Shown: piece by piece, positions 41,965 through 51,739 of the stretch
How positions within the stretch are numbered: position 1 is the stretch's first letter
Layout: every line of letters begins with the position of its first letter
Assembly (NCBI RefSeq): GCF_003367175.1
Contig: NZ_QRGA01000016.1
Location: forward strand, 1-64,000
Length of the DNA stretch: 64,000 nucleotides
Direction: 5' to 3'
Source of the DNA: Trinickia dinghuensis
GTDB taxonomy: Bacteria > Pseudomonadota > Gammaproteobacteria > Burkholderiales > Burkholderiaceae
Position numbers and translations under genes: made by a program
Notes under the pieces: generated by a model
Database searches by the model: none
Seen by the model: only the letters and a program-made list of their open reading frames with translations
Told to the model about the DNA's origin: nothing

Positions 41965-43305
41965 ATGCAGGATGTCTCTCGCCGCGACACGGAGGCCGGC
42001 TATCAGTCGGGCTTCGCGAACGAATTCGCCACCGAGGCGCTGCCCGGGGCACTGCCCGCCGGCCGCAACTCGCCGCAGCGCGCGCCCTACGGGCTCTATG
42101 CCGAGCAGCTCTCGGGCACGGCCTTCACGGCGCCGCGCGCGCATAACCGCCGCACGTGGCTCTATCGGATCCGGCCCGCGGCGGTGCACCGGCCGTTCGA
42201 GCCGTTCGAGGCGAGCAACGGGGCGGCGGCGCCGCGCCTCGTCGCCAACTTCGCCGAAACGCCACCCACGCCGCCGAACCAGCTGCGCTGGGATCCGCTG
42301 CCGATGCCGAGCGAGCCGACCGACTTCGTCGAGGGCCTCGTGACGATGGCCGGCAACGGCGCGGCCGAGGCGATGTCGGGCTGCGCGATTCATCTGTATG
42401 CCGCGAACCGGTCGATGCAGGACCGCTTTTTCTACAACGCCGACGGCGAACTTTTGATCGTGCCGCAGGAGGGGCGTTTGCTGATCGCGACGGAAATGGG
42501 CGTGCTCGACGTCGAGCCGTCCGAAATCGCCGTGGTGCCGCGTGGCGTTCGCTTCGCCGTCACGCTCGTGGACGGCCGCGCGCGCGGCTACGTTTGCGAG
42601 AACTTCGGCGCGCTGTTGCGTTTGCCCGATCTCGGGCCGATCGGCTCGAACGGCCTTGCCAATCCGCGCGATTTCCTGACGCCGCATGCGGCCTACGAGG
42701 ATCGCGAGGGCGCGTTCGAACTCGTCGCGAAACTGAATGGACGCTTGTGGCGAGCCGACATCGGCCATTCGCCGCTCGACGTGGTTGCGTGGCACGGCAA
42801 CTATGCGCCGTACAAGTACGATCTGCGCCGCTTCAACACGATCGGCTCGATCAGCTTCGACCATCCCGATCCGTCGATCTTCCTCGTGCTGCAAGCGCCG
42901 AGCGACACGCCGGGCGTCGACACGCTCGACTTCGTCATCTTCCCGCCGCGCTGGCTCGCCGGCGAGGATACGTTCCGCCCGCCCTGGTTCCACCGCAACG
43001 TCGCGAGCGAATTCATGGGGCTCGTGCATGGGGTCTACGACGCCAAGGCTGAGGGCTTCGTGCCGGGCGGCGCGAGTCTGCACAACTGCATGTCGGGCCA
43101 CGGCCCCGACGCCGGCACGTTCGAGAAAGCCTCGAACGCCGATACATCCAAGCCGCAAAAAGTAGGCGACACGCTCGCGTTCATGTTCGAGACGCGCACG
43201 CTGCTCAAGCCGACGCGATTCGCGCTCGACAGCGCGCAATTGCAGGCGAACTACTTCGAGTGCTGGCAGGGACTGAAAAAGCATTTCAACGCGGAGCGGC
43301 AATGA
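41965..43305 (+). CDS. hmgA: Homogentisate 1,2-dioxygenase
   Basis: The protein has 446 residues, normal for the family. It starts '[26 protein letters not shown]', the typical N-terminus. The iron site lies in the C-terminal cupin: '[20 protein letters not shown]' (His and Glu ligands) and '[11 protein letters not shown]' (second His). It opens the ring of homogentisate to maleylacetoacetate in tyrosine and phenylalanine breakdown. The stop overlaps the fahA start (ATGA at 43302-43305). No maleylacetoacetate isomerase gene is seen in the window. Confidence 0.98.
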   Translation: MQDVSRRDTEAGYQSGFANEFATEALPGALPAGRNSPQRAPYGLYAEQLSGTAFTAPRAHNRRTWLYRIRPAAVHRPFEPFEASNGAAAPRLVANFAETPPTPPNQLRWDPLPMPSEPTDFVEGLVTMAGNGAAEAMSGCAIHLYAANRSMQDRFFYNADGELLIVPQEGRLLIATEMGVLDVEPSEIAVVPRGVRFAVTLVDGRARGYVCENFGALLRLPDLGPIGSNGLANPRDFLTPHAAYEDREGAFELVAKLNGRLWRADIGHSPLDVVAWHGNYAPYKYDLRRFNTIGSISFDHPDPSIFLVLQAPSDTPGVDTLDFVIFPPRWLAGEDTFRPPWFHRNVASEFMGLVHGVYDAKAEGFVPGGASLHNCMSGHGPDAGTFEKASNADTSKPQKVGDTLAFMFETRTLLKPTRFALDSAQLQANYFECWQGLKKHFNAERQ

Positions 43306-44615
43306 GCATGACGAACGATTTTTCGAAGGAACTCGCGGCGGCGAGCGATCCTGCCAAGCGCAGCTGGCTCGCATCGGCGAATGAGCCGCGATGCGACTTC
43401 TCGATTCAGAACTTGCCGTTCGGCATCTTCAGCGATGCGCGCGATGCGGCGCCGCGCGCGGGCGTGGCGATCGGCGATGCGATCGTCGATCTAGCCGCCT
43501 TGCGGTCGGCGGGCCATCTTTCGCTCGATGCCGATGAAGACGTTTTCGCCCGTCCGTCGCTCAACGCGTTCATTGCGCTGGGCCGCGGTGCCTGGCGCGG
43601 CGTGCGCGTTCAGCTGAGCGCGCTCCTCGATGCCGCCTGCCCCACGCTGCGCGACGATGCGGCTTTGCGCGAGCGCGTGCTCGTGCCGATGCAAGGCGCG
43701 ACGATGCATCTGCCCGTCGATATTCCCGGCTATACCGATTTCTACTCGTCGAAGGAACACGCGACGAACGTCGGCTCGATGTTTCGGGATCCTAAGAATG
43801 CGCTGCTGCCGAATTGGTCGGAGATGCCGATCGGCTACAACGGCCGCGCGTCGTCGGTCGTCGTCAGCGGCACGAACGTGCGCCGGCCGATGGGGCAGTT
43901 GAAGCTGCCCGATCAGGACCGCCCGGTCTACGGCGCATGCCGCAAGCTCGACATCGAACTCGAGACGGGCTTCATCGTCGGAAACGGCAACGCGCTCGGC
44001 GAACCGATCGCCTGCGGCGAGGCGGAGGACCGGATCTTCGGCATGGTGCTGCTCAACGATTGGAGCGCACGCGACATCCAGCAGTGGGAGTACGTGCCGC
44101 TCGGTCCGTTCAATGCGAAGACGTTCGCGACGACGATCTCGCCGTGGATCGTGACGCTCGACGCGCTCGAGCCGTTCCGCGTCGCGCAGCCCGAGCAGAC
44201 GCCGGAGCCGCTGCCCTATCTGCGGCACGCCGGGGCGCACGCGTTCGACGTCGCGCTCGAGGTGCTGCTTCGGCCCGAAGGCGCCGGAAAGGCAACGACG
44301 ATCTCACGCACGAACTTCAAGCACATGTACTGGACGATGGCGCAGCAACTCGCGCATCACACGGTCTCGGGCTGCAACACGCGCGTGGGTGATCTGATGG
44401 GCTCGGGGACGATCAGCGGGCCGACGACCGATTCGTTCGGCTCGCTGCTCGAACTCACGTGGAACGGCACGCGGCCGCTCGAGTTGGAAAGCGGCGGCAC
44501 GCGTACCTTCATCGCCGACGGCGACGAGCTGACGCTCGCGGGATGGTGCCAGGGCGAGGGCTATCGCGTCGGCTTTGGCGCCTGCGTCGGGAAGATTTTG
44601 CCCGCTCGCGGTTAA
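43302..44615 (+). CDS. fahA: Fumarylacetoacetase
   Basis: The protein has 437 residues from ATG 43302, overlapping hmgA; an upstream in-frame ATG is ignored. The N-terminal SH3-like domain begins near '[14 protein letters not shown]'. The catalytic domain shows '[19 protein letters not shown]' with the active-site His and metal ligands, '[12 protein letters not shown]' and '[29 protein letters not shown]'. It cleaves fumarylacetoacetate to fumarate and acetoacetate, the last step of the homogentisate pathway. A run of 11-bp repeats starts immediately after its stop. Confidence 0.98.
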   Translation: MSMTNDFSKELAAASDPAKRSWLASANEPRCDFSIQNLPFGIFSDARDAAPRAGVAIGDAIVDLAALRSAGHLSLDADEDVFARPSLNAFIALGRGAWRGVRVQLSALLDAACPTLRDDAALRERVLVPMQGATMHLPVDIPGYTDFYSSKEHATNVGSMFRDPKNALLPNWSEMPIGYNGRASSVVVSGTNVRRPMGQLKLPDQDRPVYGACRKLDIELETGFIVGNGNALGEPIACGEAEDRIFGMVLLNDWSARDIQQWEYVPLGPFNAKTFATTISPWIVTLDALEPFRVAQPEQTPEPLPYLRHAGAHAFDVALEVLLRPEGAGKATTISRTNFKHMYWTMAQQLAHHTVSGCNTRVGDLMGSGTISGPTTDSFGSLLELTWNGTRPLELESGGTRTFIADGDELTLAGWCQGEGYRVGFGACVGKILPARG

Positions 44616-44670
44616 GCGGGGATTCGGCGGGGATTCGGCGGGGATTCGGCGGGGATTCGGCGGGGATTCG
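44616..44670. repeat. Five perfect 11-bp tandem repeats after fahA
   Basis: The unit GCGGGGATTCG is repeated five times with no mismatch from 44616 to 44670, followed by a degenerate unit. It begins at the base after the fahA stop and lies between convergent genes. Such arrays commonly vary in copy number by slippage. Confidence 0.95.
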
Positions 44671-44743
44671 GCGGCGATAAGACGTCGATTCGGCGCGGGT
44701 TTAGCGGCGCTCTGGCGGCTGCTAAGCCGCGGTCAAGCCGTGG

Positions 44744-45550
44744 TTACTTAGTCTCGTCCGCCGGGTTGCCGTGGCGCCCGGCACCGGCGGCGAAGCGCGC
44801 CGCGCCCGCCACGCCTTCGTCGAACACGGCGCGATAGCCGCCGGCGCCTTCGCGGCGCAGCGCTTCGGCCAGATCGTCCAGCGCGCTGTGCTCGATGGCG
44901 GAGCGGCGATCGGCCAGCAGCGCCGCCTGCGGAAACGCGGCGAGCTGCGCCGCGAGCGCTTCGGCGGCTTCCCGCGCCGCCCCTTTCGGGACGACCCGGT
45001 TGGCCAGCCCGATCGCGAGCGCTTCCCGGGCATCCACGGCTCGCCCGGTCAAAATCAAGTCGAGCGCGCGGGAAAGGCCAATCAAGCGGGGCACCCGAAT
45101 CGTTCCGCCGTCGATGAGCGGCACGCCGAACCGGCGGCAAAACACGCCGAGCACCGCATCTTCTTCCACCACGCGCAGGTCGCACATCGCCGCGAGTTCG
45201 AGCCCGCCCGCGACGGCGTGGCCCGCGATCGCCGCGACGACGGGCTTGGACAGCATCATGCGCGTCGGCCCCATCGGGCCCGGGCCGCTGCCGTCGGGGC
45301 GCACCTCGTTGCGGCGCGCGTCGTCGTCCAAGGCCGTCAAATCGGCTCCCGCGCAGAACGTGCCGCCCGCGCCGAACAACACGCCCGCGCGCCATGCCGG
45401 CTCGCCTTCGAACCGCGCGAACGCGCCGGCCAGCGCCGAGGCGGTCGGCGCATCGACGGCGTTCCTGCAGGCGGGCCGATCCAGCACGATCGTTGCAATA
45501 CCGTTGGCGGATGGCTCGATCCGAACATGCGGCCCAAAGCGCTCTTGCAT
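44744..45550 (-). CDS. Enoyl-CoA hydratase/isomerase-family protein (crotonase)
   Basis: The protein has 268 residues with the crotonase fold: 'IATIVLDRPACRNAVDAPTASALAGAF', the oxyanion-hole segments 'GGTFCAGADLTAL' and 'AIAGHAVAGGLELAAMCDLRVVEEDAVLG', and 'RRFGVPLIDGGTIRVPRLIG'. The second catalytic Glu of classical hydratases seems replaced in 'GVPLIDGG', where Asp is available, so the exact reaction (hydratase, isomerase or other) is open. It is convergent with fahA across the 11-bp repeat array and divergent from the fertility-inhibition-like gene. Confidence 0.88.
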   Translation of the reverse strand: MQERFGPHVRIEPSANGIATIVLDRPACRNAVDAPTASALAGAFARFEGEPAWRAGVLFGAGGTFCAGADLTALDDDARRNEVRPDGSGPGPMGPTRMMLSKPVVAAIAGHAVAGGLELAAMCDLRVVEEDAVLGVFCRRFGVPLIDGGTIRVPRLIGLSRALDLILTGRAVDAREALAIGLANRVVPKGAAREAAEALAAQLAAFPQAALLADRRSAIEHSALDDLAEALRREGAGGYRAVFDEGVAGAARFAAGAGRHGNPADETK

Positions 45551-45592
45551 CTTTCGTCTCTCTGTGTAGGACAGAACGCGTACAAAAGCTCA

Positions 45593-45629
45593 GACGAATT
45601 TGTCATATTCGTCACGATTCTGTCACGAT
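45593..45629. promoter_or_regulatory. Inverted and direct repeats in a divergent promoter region
   Basis: GACGAAT (45593-45599) and ATTCGTC (45607-45613) form a perfect 7-bp dyad with a 7-nt spacer. GTCACGAT occurs at 45611-45618 and 45622-45629. The block lies 43 bp upstream of the crotonase start and could be a TetR-like operator. Confidence 0.5.
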
Positions 45630-45721
45630 CGGCAGATAATCTTCTGCACTTTCCTCGGCGATATGAACGCCGATGAGCCCGGCGCAACGGCACCGGGGAT
45701 TCCAACAATCATACGTTCGTC

Positions 45722-46279
45722 ATGTCCACATCCGCATCGATCCATGCGGTAGCTCTCGCACCTTCGGCCGGTCCCGGCTCGATTTGGCTCGTCCCGCTTC
45801 CTCTTCATTCCCACTACGACCACGTGCGCCTGAAACGCGTCTTCGAGGACGACCAGAGCCGCCACCGCGTAGTCGTCGTCGATGCGCGCAAGCTGCTCGA
45901 GTGCGCCGATCGCGACGATACCGACTACGTGCTGCCGCCCGTCGGCAATTGGCACAGCGGCAAGGTCAAAGGGATTCGGGATTTTCTCGATCCCGAGAAC
46001 GAGCGTATTCCCGCCATGCCTTACGTGACGGTCGATACACGGCGCGCGCGCGGCCTGCTCGGTTGGTTCGGGTTCCACCGCGAAGGCGTCGTCGCGTTCC
46101 GCAACGGGCAGCACCGGGCACGCTATCTGGCCCATATGGGCGCTGTCGCGTTTCCGGTCGAAGTGCATGAGCGCGAGGCGGATCGGCTCACGAGCTTGTG
46201 CGGATATGTTGCGCCGCCCGCTCCGATCGTCGACGGTGCGTCGGCGCGGCCGCCGGAATCGCCGGCATCGGTTGCGTGA
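45722..46279 (+). CDS. Plasmid fertility inhibition factor (FiwA)-like protein
   Basis: The protein has 185 residues. The recognisable part is 'WLVPLPLHSHYDHVRLKRVFEDD' near the start and 'EGVVAFRNGQHRARYLAHMGAVAFPVEVHERE' (about residues 120-150), the latter resembling the FiwA family that blocks conjugative transfer of other plasmids. Chromosomal copies without plasmid context are common in Burkholderiaceae, so the real cellular role may differ. No signal peptide or membrane helix is seen. It is divergent from the crotonase gene and not clearly part of an operon. Confidence 0.6.
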   Translation: MSTSASIHAVALAPSAGPGSIWLVPLPLHSHYDHVRLKRVFEDDQSRHRVVVVDARKLLECADRDDTDYVLPPVGNWHSGKVKGIRDFLDPENERIPAMPYVTVDTRRARGLLGWFGFHREGVVAFRNGQHRARYLAHMGAVAFPVEVHEREADRLTSLCGYVAPPAPIVDGASARPPESPASVA

Positions 46280-46544
46280 CGGGCTTGGGCTAGGTCGCTC
46301 GCACGCAGCGGCTTAAGCGCGCCGTCCGAAGTGGGCGGGGGCGGCCGGCATGGACCCGCTCCGGCCGACCGGCACCGCGTTCGGTCGAAAATACTTGCGG
46401 GCGGTCGGAAATGGGGCAATGATCGTCCTTCCCTTCGCCGCATCGCACCAATTCGAGCCTCCTCGATAGCACGAGCGCCCGAATGCTGAACGCGTAGCGC
46501 GGCGAGGCGGAAACCCTTCCCTCGAACCGCCTTCAAGCGTAGCC

Positions 46545-47762
46545 ATGCCGACCACCGAGCCTTCCATCCCTTGCCCCGACGTCGTGTCGCTCGACGCGAT
46601 CCTCCCCGAAGAACCGCTGTTGATGATGGGCGCCGGCCCGGTGCCGATTCCGGCCGCCGTCGCCAAGGCGAACGCGATCGTCATCAATCACCTCGGGGCG
46701 ACGATGTCGAAGGTGATCGGGCAAGTGAAGGAGATGGCGCGCTACGTTTTCCAAACGCGCTCGAAATGGGTCTTGGGCGTGGCCGGCCCCGGCTCGGCGG
46801 CGATGGAGATGGCGATCTCGAACCTCGCTTGGTCCGGCACGCGCGTGCTCTCGATCAAGAACGGCTTTTTCAGCGCGCGCATGGCCGAGATGGCCAAGCG
46901 CTGCGGCGCGCACGTGGCGATGCTCGACGTCGCCGACGGTGCCGTGGCGAGTCTGGCCGATGTCGAACGGGCCCTTGCCCGCGAACGGCCCGAGATCGTC
47001 ACGATCGTTCAAGGCGAGACGTCGAATACCGTCTGGAATCATCAGCTCAAGGAGATCGCGGCGCTGGCGAGGGCCGCCGGCGCGCTCGTGGTCGTCGACG
47101 CCGTCTGCACGCTGAGCACGATGCCGCTCGAGATGGATGCTTGGGGCATCGACGCCGTCATCACGGGCGGGCAGAAAGGGTTGTCGTCGATTCCGGGTGT
47201 CTCGCTGATCGCGTTTTCGGACGCGGCCTGGGAGCGCATGAAGACGCGCGCGCAACCCAACGCCCACTGGTGCCTCGACGCGTCGCTTGCAGAAAACTTC
47301 TGGCACAACGCCGGCTATCACTACACGGCACCTGTCTCGGGCGTGCTCGCGCTGCACGAGGCGCTGCGGCTCGTGTGCGCCGAGACGCTCGAAAAGCGTT
47401 TCGCGCGCCACCTCAAGTGCTCGTTGGCGCTGCAGGCGGGGGTCTCGGCGATGGGGCTCGCGCTCTTCGCCCCCGAGCCGTGCCGGCTGAACTCGGTCGT
47501 CGGCATTTCGACGCCGGCGGGGTTGAGCCCGGCCGACGTCTGCGGCCATATCTCGAGCCAGCATCAAGTCGAAATCTCGGGGTCGTTCGGGCTGCCGATC
47601 GTGCGCATCGGACAGATGGGCGAGCAGTGCCGCGAACACAACCTGTTTCGCACGCTGCATGCGCTCGGCCGCACGATGGTCGAACTCGGCGCACGCGTCG
47701 ATTTGCCGGCGGGCGTGGCGGCGCTCGAACAGTCGTTGTCGGAAAACGCGCGCGGGCGTTGA
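46545..47762 (+). CDS. Class V PLP-dependent aminotransferase (alanine-glyoxylate type)
   Basis: The protein has 405 residues of fold type I. The PLP Lys is K211 in 'VITGGQKGLSSIPG'; 'GVAGPGSAAMEMAISNL' binds the cofactor phosphate and 'VVVDAVCTLSTMPLEMDAWGIDAV' carries the Asp that pairs with the pyridine nitrogen. The whole resembles alanine-glyoxylate/serine-glyoxylate and pyridoxamine-pyruvate aminotransferases, so the amino acceptor is probably pyruvate or glyoxylate. The starting motif 'LMMGAGPVPIPAAVAKAN' is family-like. The 265 bp upstream hold no recognised element. Confidence 0.88.
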   Translation: MPTTEPSIPCPDVVSLDAILPEEPLLMMGAGPVPIPAAVAKANAIVINHLGATMSKVIGQVKEMARYVFQTRSKWVLGVAGPGSAAMEMAISNLAWSGTRVLSIKNGFFSARMAEMAKRCGAHVAMLDVADGAVASLADVERALARERPEIVTIVQGETSNTVWNHQLKEIAALARAAGALVVVDAVCTLSTMPLEMDAWGIDAVITGGQKGLSSIPGVSLIAFSDAAWERMKTRAQPNAHWCLDASLAENFWHNAGYHYTAPVSGVLALHEALRLVCAETLEKRFARHLKCSLALQAGVSAMGLALFAPEPCRLNSVVGISTPAGLSPADVCGHISSQHQVEISGSFGLPIVRIGQMGEQCREHNLFRTLHALGRTMVELGARVDLPAGVAALEQSLSENARGR

Positions 47763-47863
47763 CGTTGAATAGGGCGGCGGGCCTCGGCGCTCGCCGCGAA
47801 CGTGCGGCTACGCGGGCGCGTTGGCGCTCTTGCTCGTGTTCGTGTCCGTGCTCACGCTCGCCC

Positions 47864-48505
47864 TCATGCAAGCGCCAGCAGCGCCGCGCCCGTTAGCGCG
47901 AGCGCGCCCGACCAGATCCAGTCGAAATTGATCCAGCCTCGCCGGAGCATGCTCAGGCCGAGGTACTCGTAGGCGGCGAACGCGATCGCCGCGCTCGTGG
48001 CCGATGCCACGAGCGTGTGCACGACCGTGACGAGCGCGGCCGGGCCGAGCGTGCCGGCCAGGCCCGCCTTGGCCGCGGCGCCGCAGATCGGCATCAGCGC
48101 GGGCACGAGCATGAGCCCCGCGCCATGAACGGTGGCCGTGGCCGCCGACCACAGCGCGAGCCCAGCCGCGCCGGCCGTCATGCCCACGCGGACGCGATGC
48201 CGATGACCGTAGCGCAGGTGATAGGCGGCCCATCCGAGCAGGACGACGCCGGCGCCGATCTTCAGCGACGCCGCGTGCAGCGCGAGCCCGAGCACGAGCG
48301 CCGACGAGGTGACGGCGAAGATCGACACAGCATGGCCGAGCGCGAGCGGCGGCAAGGCCGCGGCCAGCGCCTTGCGGTTTCCGCGCTGCAATCCGAGCGC
48401 CGTGGCGAACAGCCAGCCCATCGCGGGATTGACGCCGTGAAACACGCCGCTGCCCACTACGGCGAGCCAACCCATCGCGGCGTCCGCGTGCGGGGCCAAA
48501 ATCAT
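47864..48505 (-). CDS. Polytopic membrane protein of unknown function
   Basis: The protein has 213 residues with about six hydrophobic segments, starting 'MILAPHADAAMGWLAVVGSGVFHGVNPAMGWLFATALGL'. The 'FHGVNPAMGWLFA' motif and an internal His cluster ('YHLRYGHRHRVRVG') are notable, since His residues in such helices can bind metal ions, but no transporter family is certain. It follows the methanethiol-oxidase-type gene on the same strand after 79 bp and may serve the same process. The stop lies in a GC-rich stretch convergent with the aminotransferase. Confidence 0.75.
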   Translation of the reverse strand: MILAPHADAAMGWLAVVGSGVFHGVNPAMGWLFATALGLQRGNRKALAAALPPLALGHAVSIFAVTSSALVLGLALHAASLKIGAGVVLLGWAAYHLRYGHRHRVRVGMTAGAAGLALWSAATATVHGAGLMLVPALMPICGAAAKAGLAGTLGPAALVTVVHTLVASATSAAIAFAAYEYLGLSMLRRGWINFDWIWSGALALTGAALLALA

Positions 48506-48584
48506 CGCCGCGACTCGGCGGCAGCCATCGCCCTCATCGTCTGCGCGGCGGCTTGCTCTGCGCTTGCGGGTCGCATCGGCGTGC

Positions 48585-49979
48585 TCACGGATAGCAGTAG
48601 GAATCGGACGAGGCGTCGCCGCCTTCGAGCCTGATCTGATGCGGCCGATGCGTGTCCGGCCATTCCAGATAGAACTCGCGGTCGAACGCGAGCCCGCCGC
48701 CTTCGGGCGCGTCGAGCTTGACCATCCAGCCGTCGATGCCGTCGGGGTAGAACTGCTCGTCGATGGCGCCGTACAGCGAGTTCGTGAAATAGACGCGGCG
48801 GCCGTCGCGGCTCACCTCGACCATCTGCGGCCCGCCGTTCAACGGCCGATTCCCGCTGCTCGGATGCGGCGCGCGCCCGGCAATGCCGCCGATTCTCACC
48901 GAGCCGACGAGTTCGGGGTGGTGCGGATCGGAAACGTCGTAGCGGCGCATCTCGCCCGTGCCCCAGCAGGCGACGTAAAGGAAGCGGTCGTCGAGCGAGA
49001 GCGCGATGTCGGTCACGAGCGGCGGCACGGCGCTGAAGCGTTTGAGCATCGGCGGCAGCAGCGCCGGATCGGCGGGTTCGGCCGGAATTTCGATGACCTT
49101 GCGGGCCGCCCAGCGATCGCCGTCGCGATACCAGGTCCAGATCGACGCCGAGAGGTCCTTCAAGCTGATGACGGAATTGACGAAGCCGTGCGCCTTGGTG
49201 GGATCGTGCGCGGGGCGCAGTTCGAAGACGAGCTGGTTTTCCTCGCCGAAGTCGATCGTCTGCTTGTGCTTGCGCGTGTTCAAATCCCAGAAGTGCAGCC
49301 GATGGCCGTACTGGCCGCCCAGCAGGATTTCCGGCACGAGGCCGTTCTCGAACGTGGCGGGCAGCCCCCATTCGCTCGAGACGAGCGTGTCGAAGCCCAG
49401 ATGCCACCAGGCGTCGTAGGCGAGCTGCTGCGGGCCGCGGTCGATCTCCCATTGGCCACGGATGTCGAACGTGTCGTGATCCATCAGGAAGATGCCGCCC
49501 GGGGCGTCGCCTTCGGCATTCGCAAGCGAGACGACGAAGATCCCTTGCGGGCCGCAATGGACCGTATGCGGGCGCGTGTAGCCGGAGCGGCGCGCCACTT
49601 CGTCGGGTTCGAGCACACGCACGATGCGCGGCCGGCGCAGATCGGGTTTCGTATCGAGCACGTGAATGCGCGAGCTGCGCAAGCCCGGCACGATCAGATA
49701 GCGGCGCTCCGAGTGCGGATGCGGTGCATTAGGACAAAGATGCGAACTGCACGCGTTCCAGCCGAAATGATGCAATTCGTCGCCGGTATTGGGCATGGCG
49801 ACACGTTCCACGATTTTGCCGTAATCGGGTGAGCCGGGATCGAGATCGACGACGGCGATTTCGTCGGGAATGCGCCGCGCCGGATCGAAGCTGGCGACAT
49901 AGGCCAGTGTCTCCTTCGGGGCCTGCGCGGCCAGGCGTGCGGAAGGGTAGAACGTCGGATCGGGTTTCCAGGACGACAT
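48585..49979 (-). CDS. Selenium-binding protein / methanethiol oxidase (SBP56 family)
   Basis: The protein has 464 residues. Family motifs include 'DELHHFGWNACSSHLC' with its Cys pair, 'YTRPHTVHCGPQGIFVVSL', 'YDAWWHLGFDTLVSSEWGLPATFENG' and 'DIALSLDDRFLYVACWGTGEMRRYDVSDPHHPELVG'. SBP56 proteins are beta-propellers; bacterial MtoX and human SELENBP1 oxidise methanethiol to formaldehyde, hydrogen sulfide and hydrogen peroxide with copper. MtoX of methylotrophs has a signal peptide and lies with an SCO-like maturation gene; neither is visible here, so the activity is uncertain. It may be co-transcribed with the downstream membrane protein. Confidence 0.85.
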   Translation of the reverse strand: MSSWKPDPTFYPSARLAAQAPKETLAYVASFDPARRIPDEIAVVDLDPGSPDYGKIVERVAMPNTGDELHHFGWNACSSHLCPNAPHPHSERRYLIVPGLRSSRIHVLDTKPDLRRPRIVRVLEPDEVARRSGYTRPHTVHCGPQGIFVVSLANAEGDAPGGIFLMDHDTFDIRGQWEIDRGPQQLAYDAWWHLGFDTLVSSEWGLPATFENGLVPEILLGGQYGHRLHFWDLNTRKHKQTIDFGEENQLVFELRPAHDPTKAHGFVNSVISLKDLSASIWTWYRDGDRWAARKVIEIPAEPADPALLPPMLKRFSAVPPLVTDIALSLDDRFLYVACWGTGEMRRYDVSDPHHPELVGSVRIGGIAGRAPHPSSGNRPLNGGPQMVEVSRDGRRVYFTNSLYGAIDEQFYPDGIDGWMVKLDAPEGGGLAFDREFYLEWPDTHRPHQIRLEGGDASSDSYCYP

Positions 49980-50239
49980 GAGCCTCTTCCTCTTGTTACG
50001 GGACGAAGCAAATATCGTAGGATTCGGGCGATCAAAAAAGCAAGAAACGAAATGGAATAAGAATAAGAGAAAAGTGTAATGATTTTTTTACGCCATTTTC
50101 CCTATCGATTCTGGCGGTTGTTATTTGACGATCGGTATGAATCGGTATGAATTGGCTCGACAGACCAATTTGTATTTCGAATGAAGCAAAAACGTCGAAG
50201 GGCCGCGGCAGCCGCGCCGCGGTCCCGGTTCGCCGGCGC

Positions 50240-51445
50240 TTAGGCAGCTGCCGCGATGCCGCGCCCCGTATATCGCGCATGCAGCGCGAGCGAGAGCACC
50301 GCCCCCGCGGCCGCCGCGACCGCCGCGACGAAGAACACGGAGGGGTAGCCGAACGCGCCGGCCACGTAGCCCGCCAGCGGCCCCATGATGCCGAGCGAGA
50401 GATCGAAGAAGACCGAGTAGGCGGCCAGCGCCGCGCCGCGGCTGGCCGGCGGAACCAGCTCGACCGCTTCGACGCCAAGCGACGGAAACACGAGCGCGAA
50501 GCCGAAACCCGTCACGGCCGCGCCGATCAGCGCGGCGTGCGGCGCATTGGCGAGCCATAGCGTCACGAGGCCCGCGCATTCCAGCGAGAGCGAGACCAAG
50601 GCCACGCGAAAGCCCCCGTAGGTGCGAATGGCGTTGGAGAACAGCAGGCGGGCGGCGATGAAGAACGTGCCGAATAGGGTCAGGGCAAGCGCTGCGTGCG
50701 ACCAGCCGCGTGCCTCGTAGTAAAGCGCGATGAACGTCGCGATCGAGCCGAAGCCGGCCGCGCCCAGCGCCAGCCCGACGCCGTGCGGCATCACGCGCAT
50801 GAATACGCTGGCGTAGCCCATGCGTTCACCGTGAACGATCGGCACGGCTTGCATCCGGCGTGCGAACGCGTAGCCGAGCACACCGAGCCCGATCGTCACG
50901 GCCCCGAGGGCCCAGGGCCCGACCGCGTGGTCGAGCGTGGCACCGATAGGCGCGCCGATCGCCAAGCCGGCGTAGGTGGCGACGCCGTTCCACGAGATCA
51001 CGCGGGCGTTTTGCGCGTTGCCGACCCGGCCGATGCCCCACAGGATCGCTCCCGTGCCGACGCAGCTTTCGCCGAAACCCAGCGCGAAGCGGCTGGCGAC
51101 CAGCACCGCGAGGCTCAGGACCGGCCAGGCGTGGCACGCCACGGCCAGCGCGAGCAATGCGCCGCTCCCGCCGCAGGCGATGAGGCCGATCGCGACCGTG
51201 CGCTTCGGACCCAGCGTGTCGGAGAATCGTCCGGCGTACCCCCGCGAAAACAGCGTCGCGGCGTACTGCACGCTGACCGCCGCGCCGGCCAGCACGGAAC
51301 CGAGGCCGAGCTGGCTTTGCACGAAACCGGGCAGCACGGGCAGCGGCAGGCCGATGATCAGGTAGCAGATGAACGTGAAGAAGACGATGGGGACGATTTG
51401 CGCCGTGGCGGCACGATCGGACAGGGCGGGAGAGGCGCAGGACAT
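50240..51445 (-). CDS. MFS transporter (YfcJ/YhhS-like)
   Basis: The protein has 401 residues from ATG 51445 ([16 protein letters not shown]); the frame stays open upstream, but that part lacks family character. Twelve hydrophobic segments are seen, with MFS motif A-like '[17 protein letters not shown]' and '[20 protein letters not shown]', which is typical of the YfcJ/YhhS group of putative drug or sugar exporters. It is divergent from xdhA across a 294-bp region. The AT-rich interval of 260 bp between it and the methanethiol-oxidase-type gene contains the direct repeat CGGTATGAAT twice (near 50130-50150) and no gene. Confidence 0.85.
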   Translation of the reverse strand: MSCASPALSDRAATAQIVPIVFFTFICYLIIGLPLPVLPGFVQSQLGLGSVLAGAAVSVQYAATLFSRGYAGRFSDTLGPKRTVAIGLIACGGSGALLALAVACHAWPVLSLAVLVASRFALGFGESCVGTGAILWGIGRVGNAQNARVISWNGVATYAGLAIGAPIGATLDHAVGPWALGAVTIGLGVLGYAFARRMQAVPIVHGERMGYASVFMRVMPHGVGLALGAAGFGSIATFIALYYEARGWSHAALALTLFGTFFIAARLLFSNAIRTYGGFRVALVSLSLECAGLVTLWLANAPHAALIGAAVTGFGFALVFPSLGVEAVELVPPASRGAALAAYSVFFDLSLGIMGPLAGYVAGAFGYPSVFFVAAVAAAAGAVLSLALHARYTGRGIAAAA

Positions 51446-51739
51446 GGGCGGACGAAATAACGGTGCGGCGGCGATGGTAAGGGAAAACCAGACTTGAAGC
51501 CAGGCCGACTGTATGGCGTGAAGCGCAATTGTGCCATGGAACCGGTTTCCGTGCACTGCAACATCGTCAAAAGACGATGAAACAGGGGCAAAACAGCATG
51601 TCGACATATCGGTTCAAGAATATGAGCGGCATGCGATCCCACCTATGGGTTGTGCATATTGGTGGTGTTAATTTTCCATCGAACGACAAACACAAGTGAC
51701 ACGTGTCTTCCGTCTTCCGGTTTCCAGCTTTCCACGACC

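Noticed and set aside
44616-44670. Tandem repeats after fahA as a CRISPR array
   Set aside because: Units are 11 bp with no spacers; this is a simple tandem repeat.
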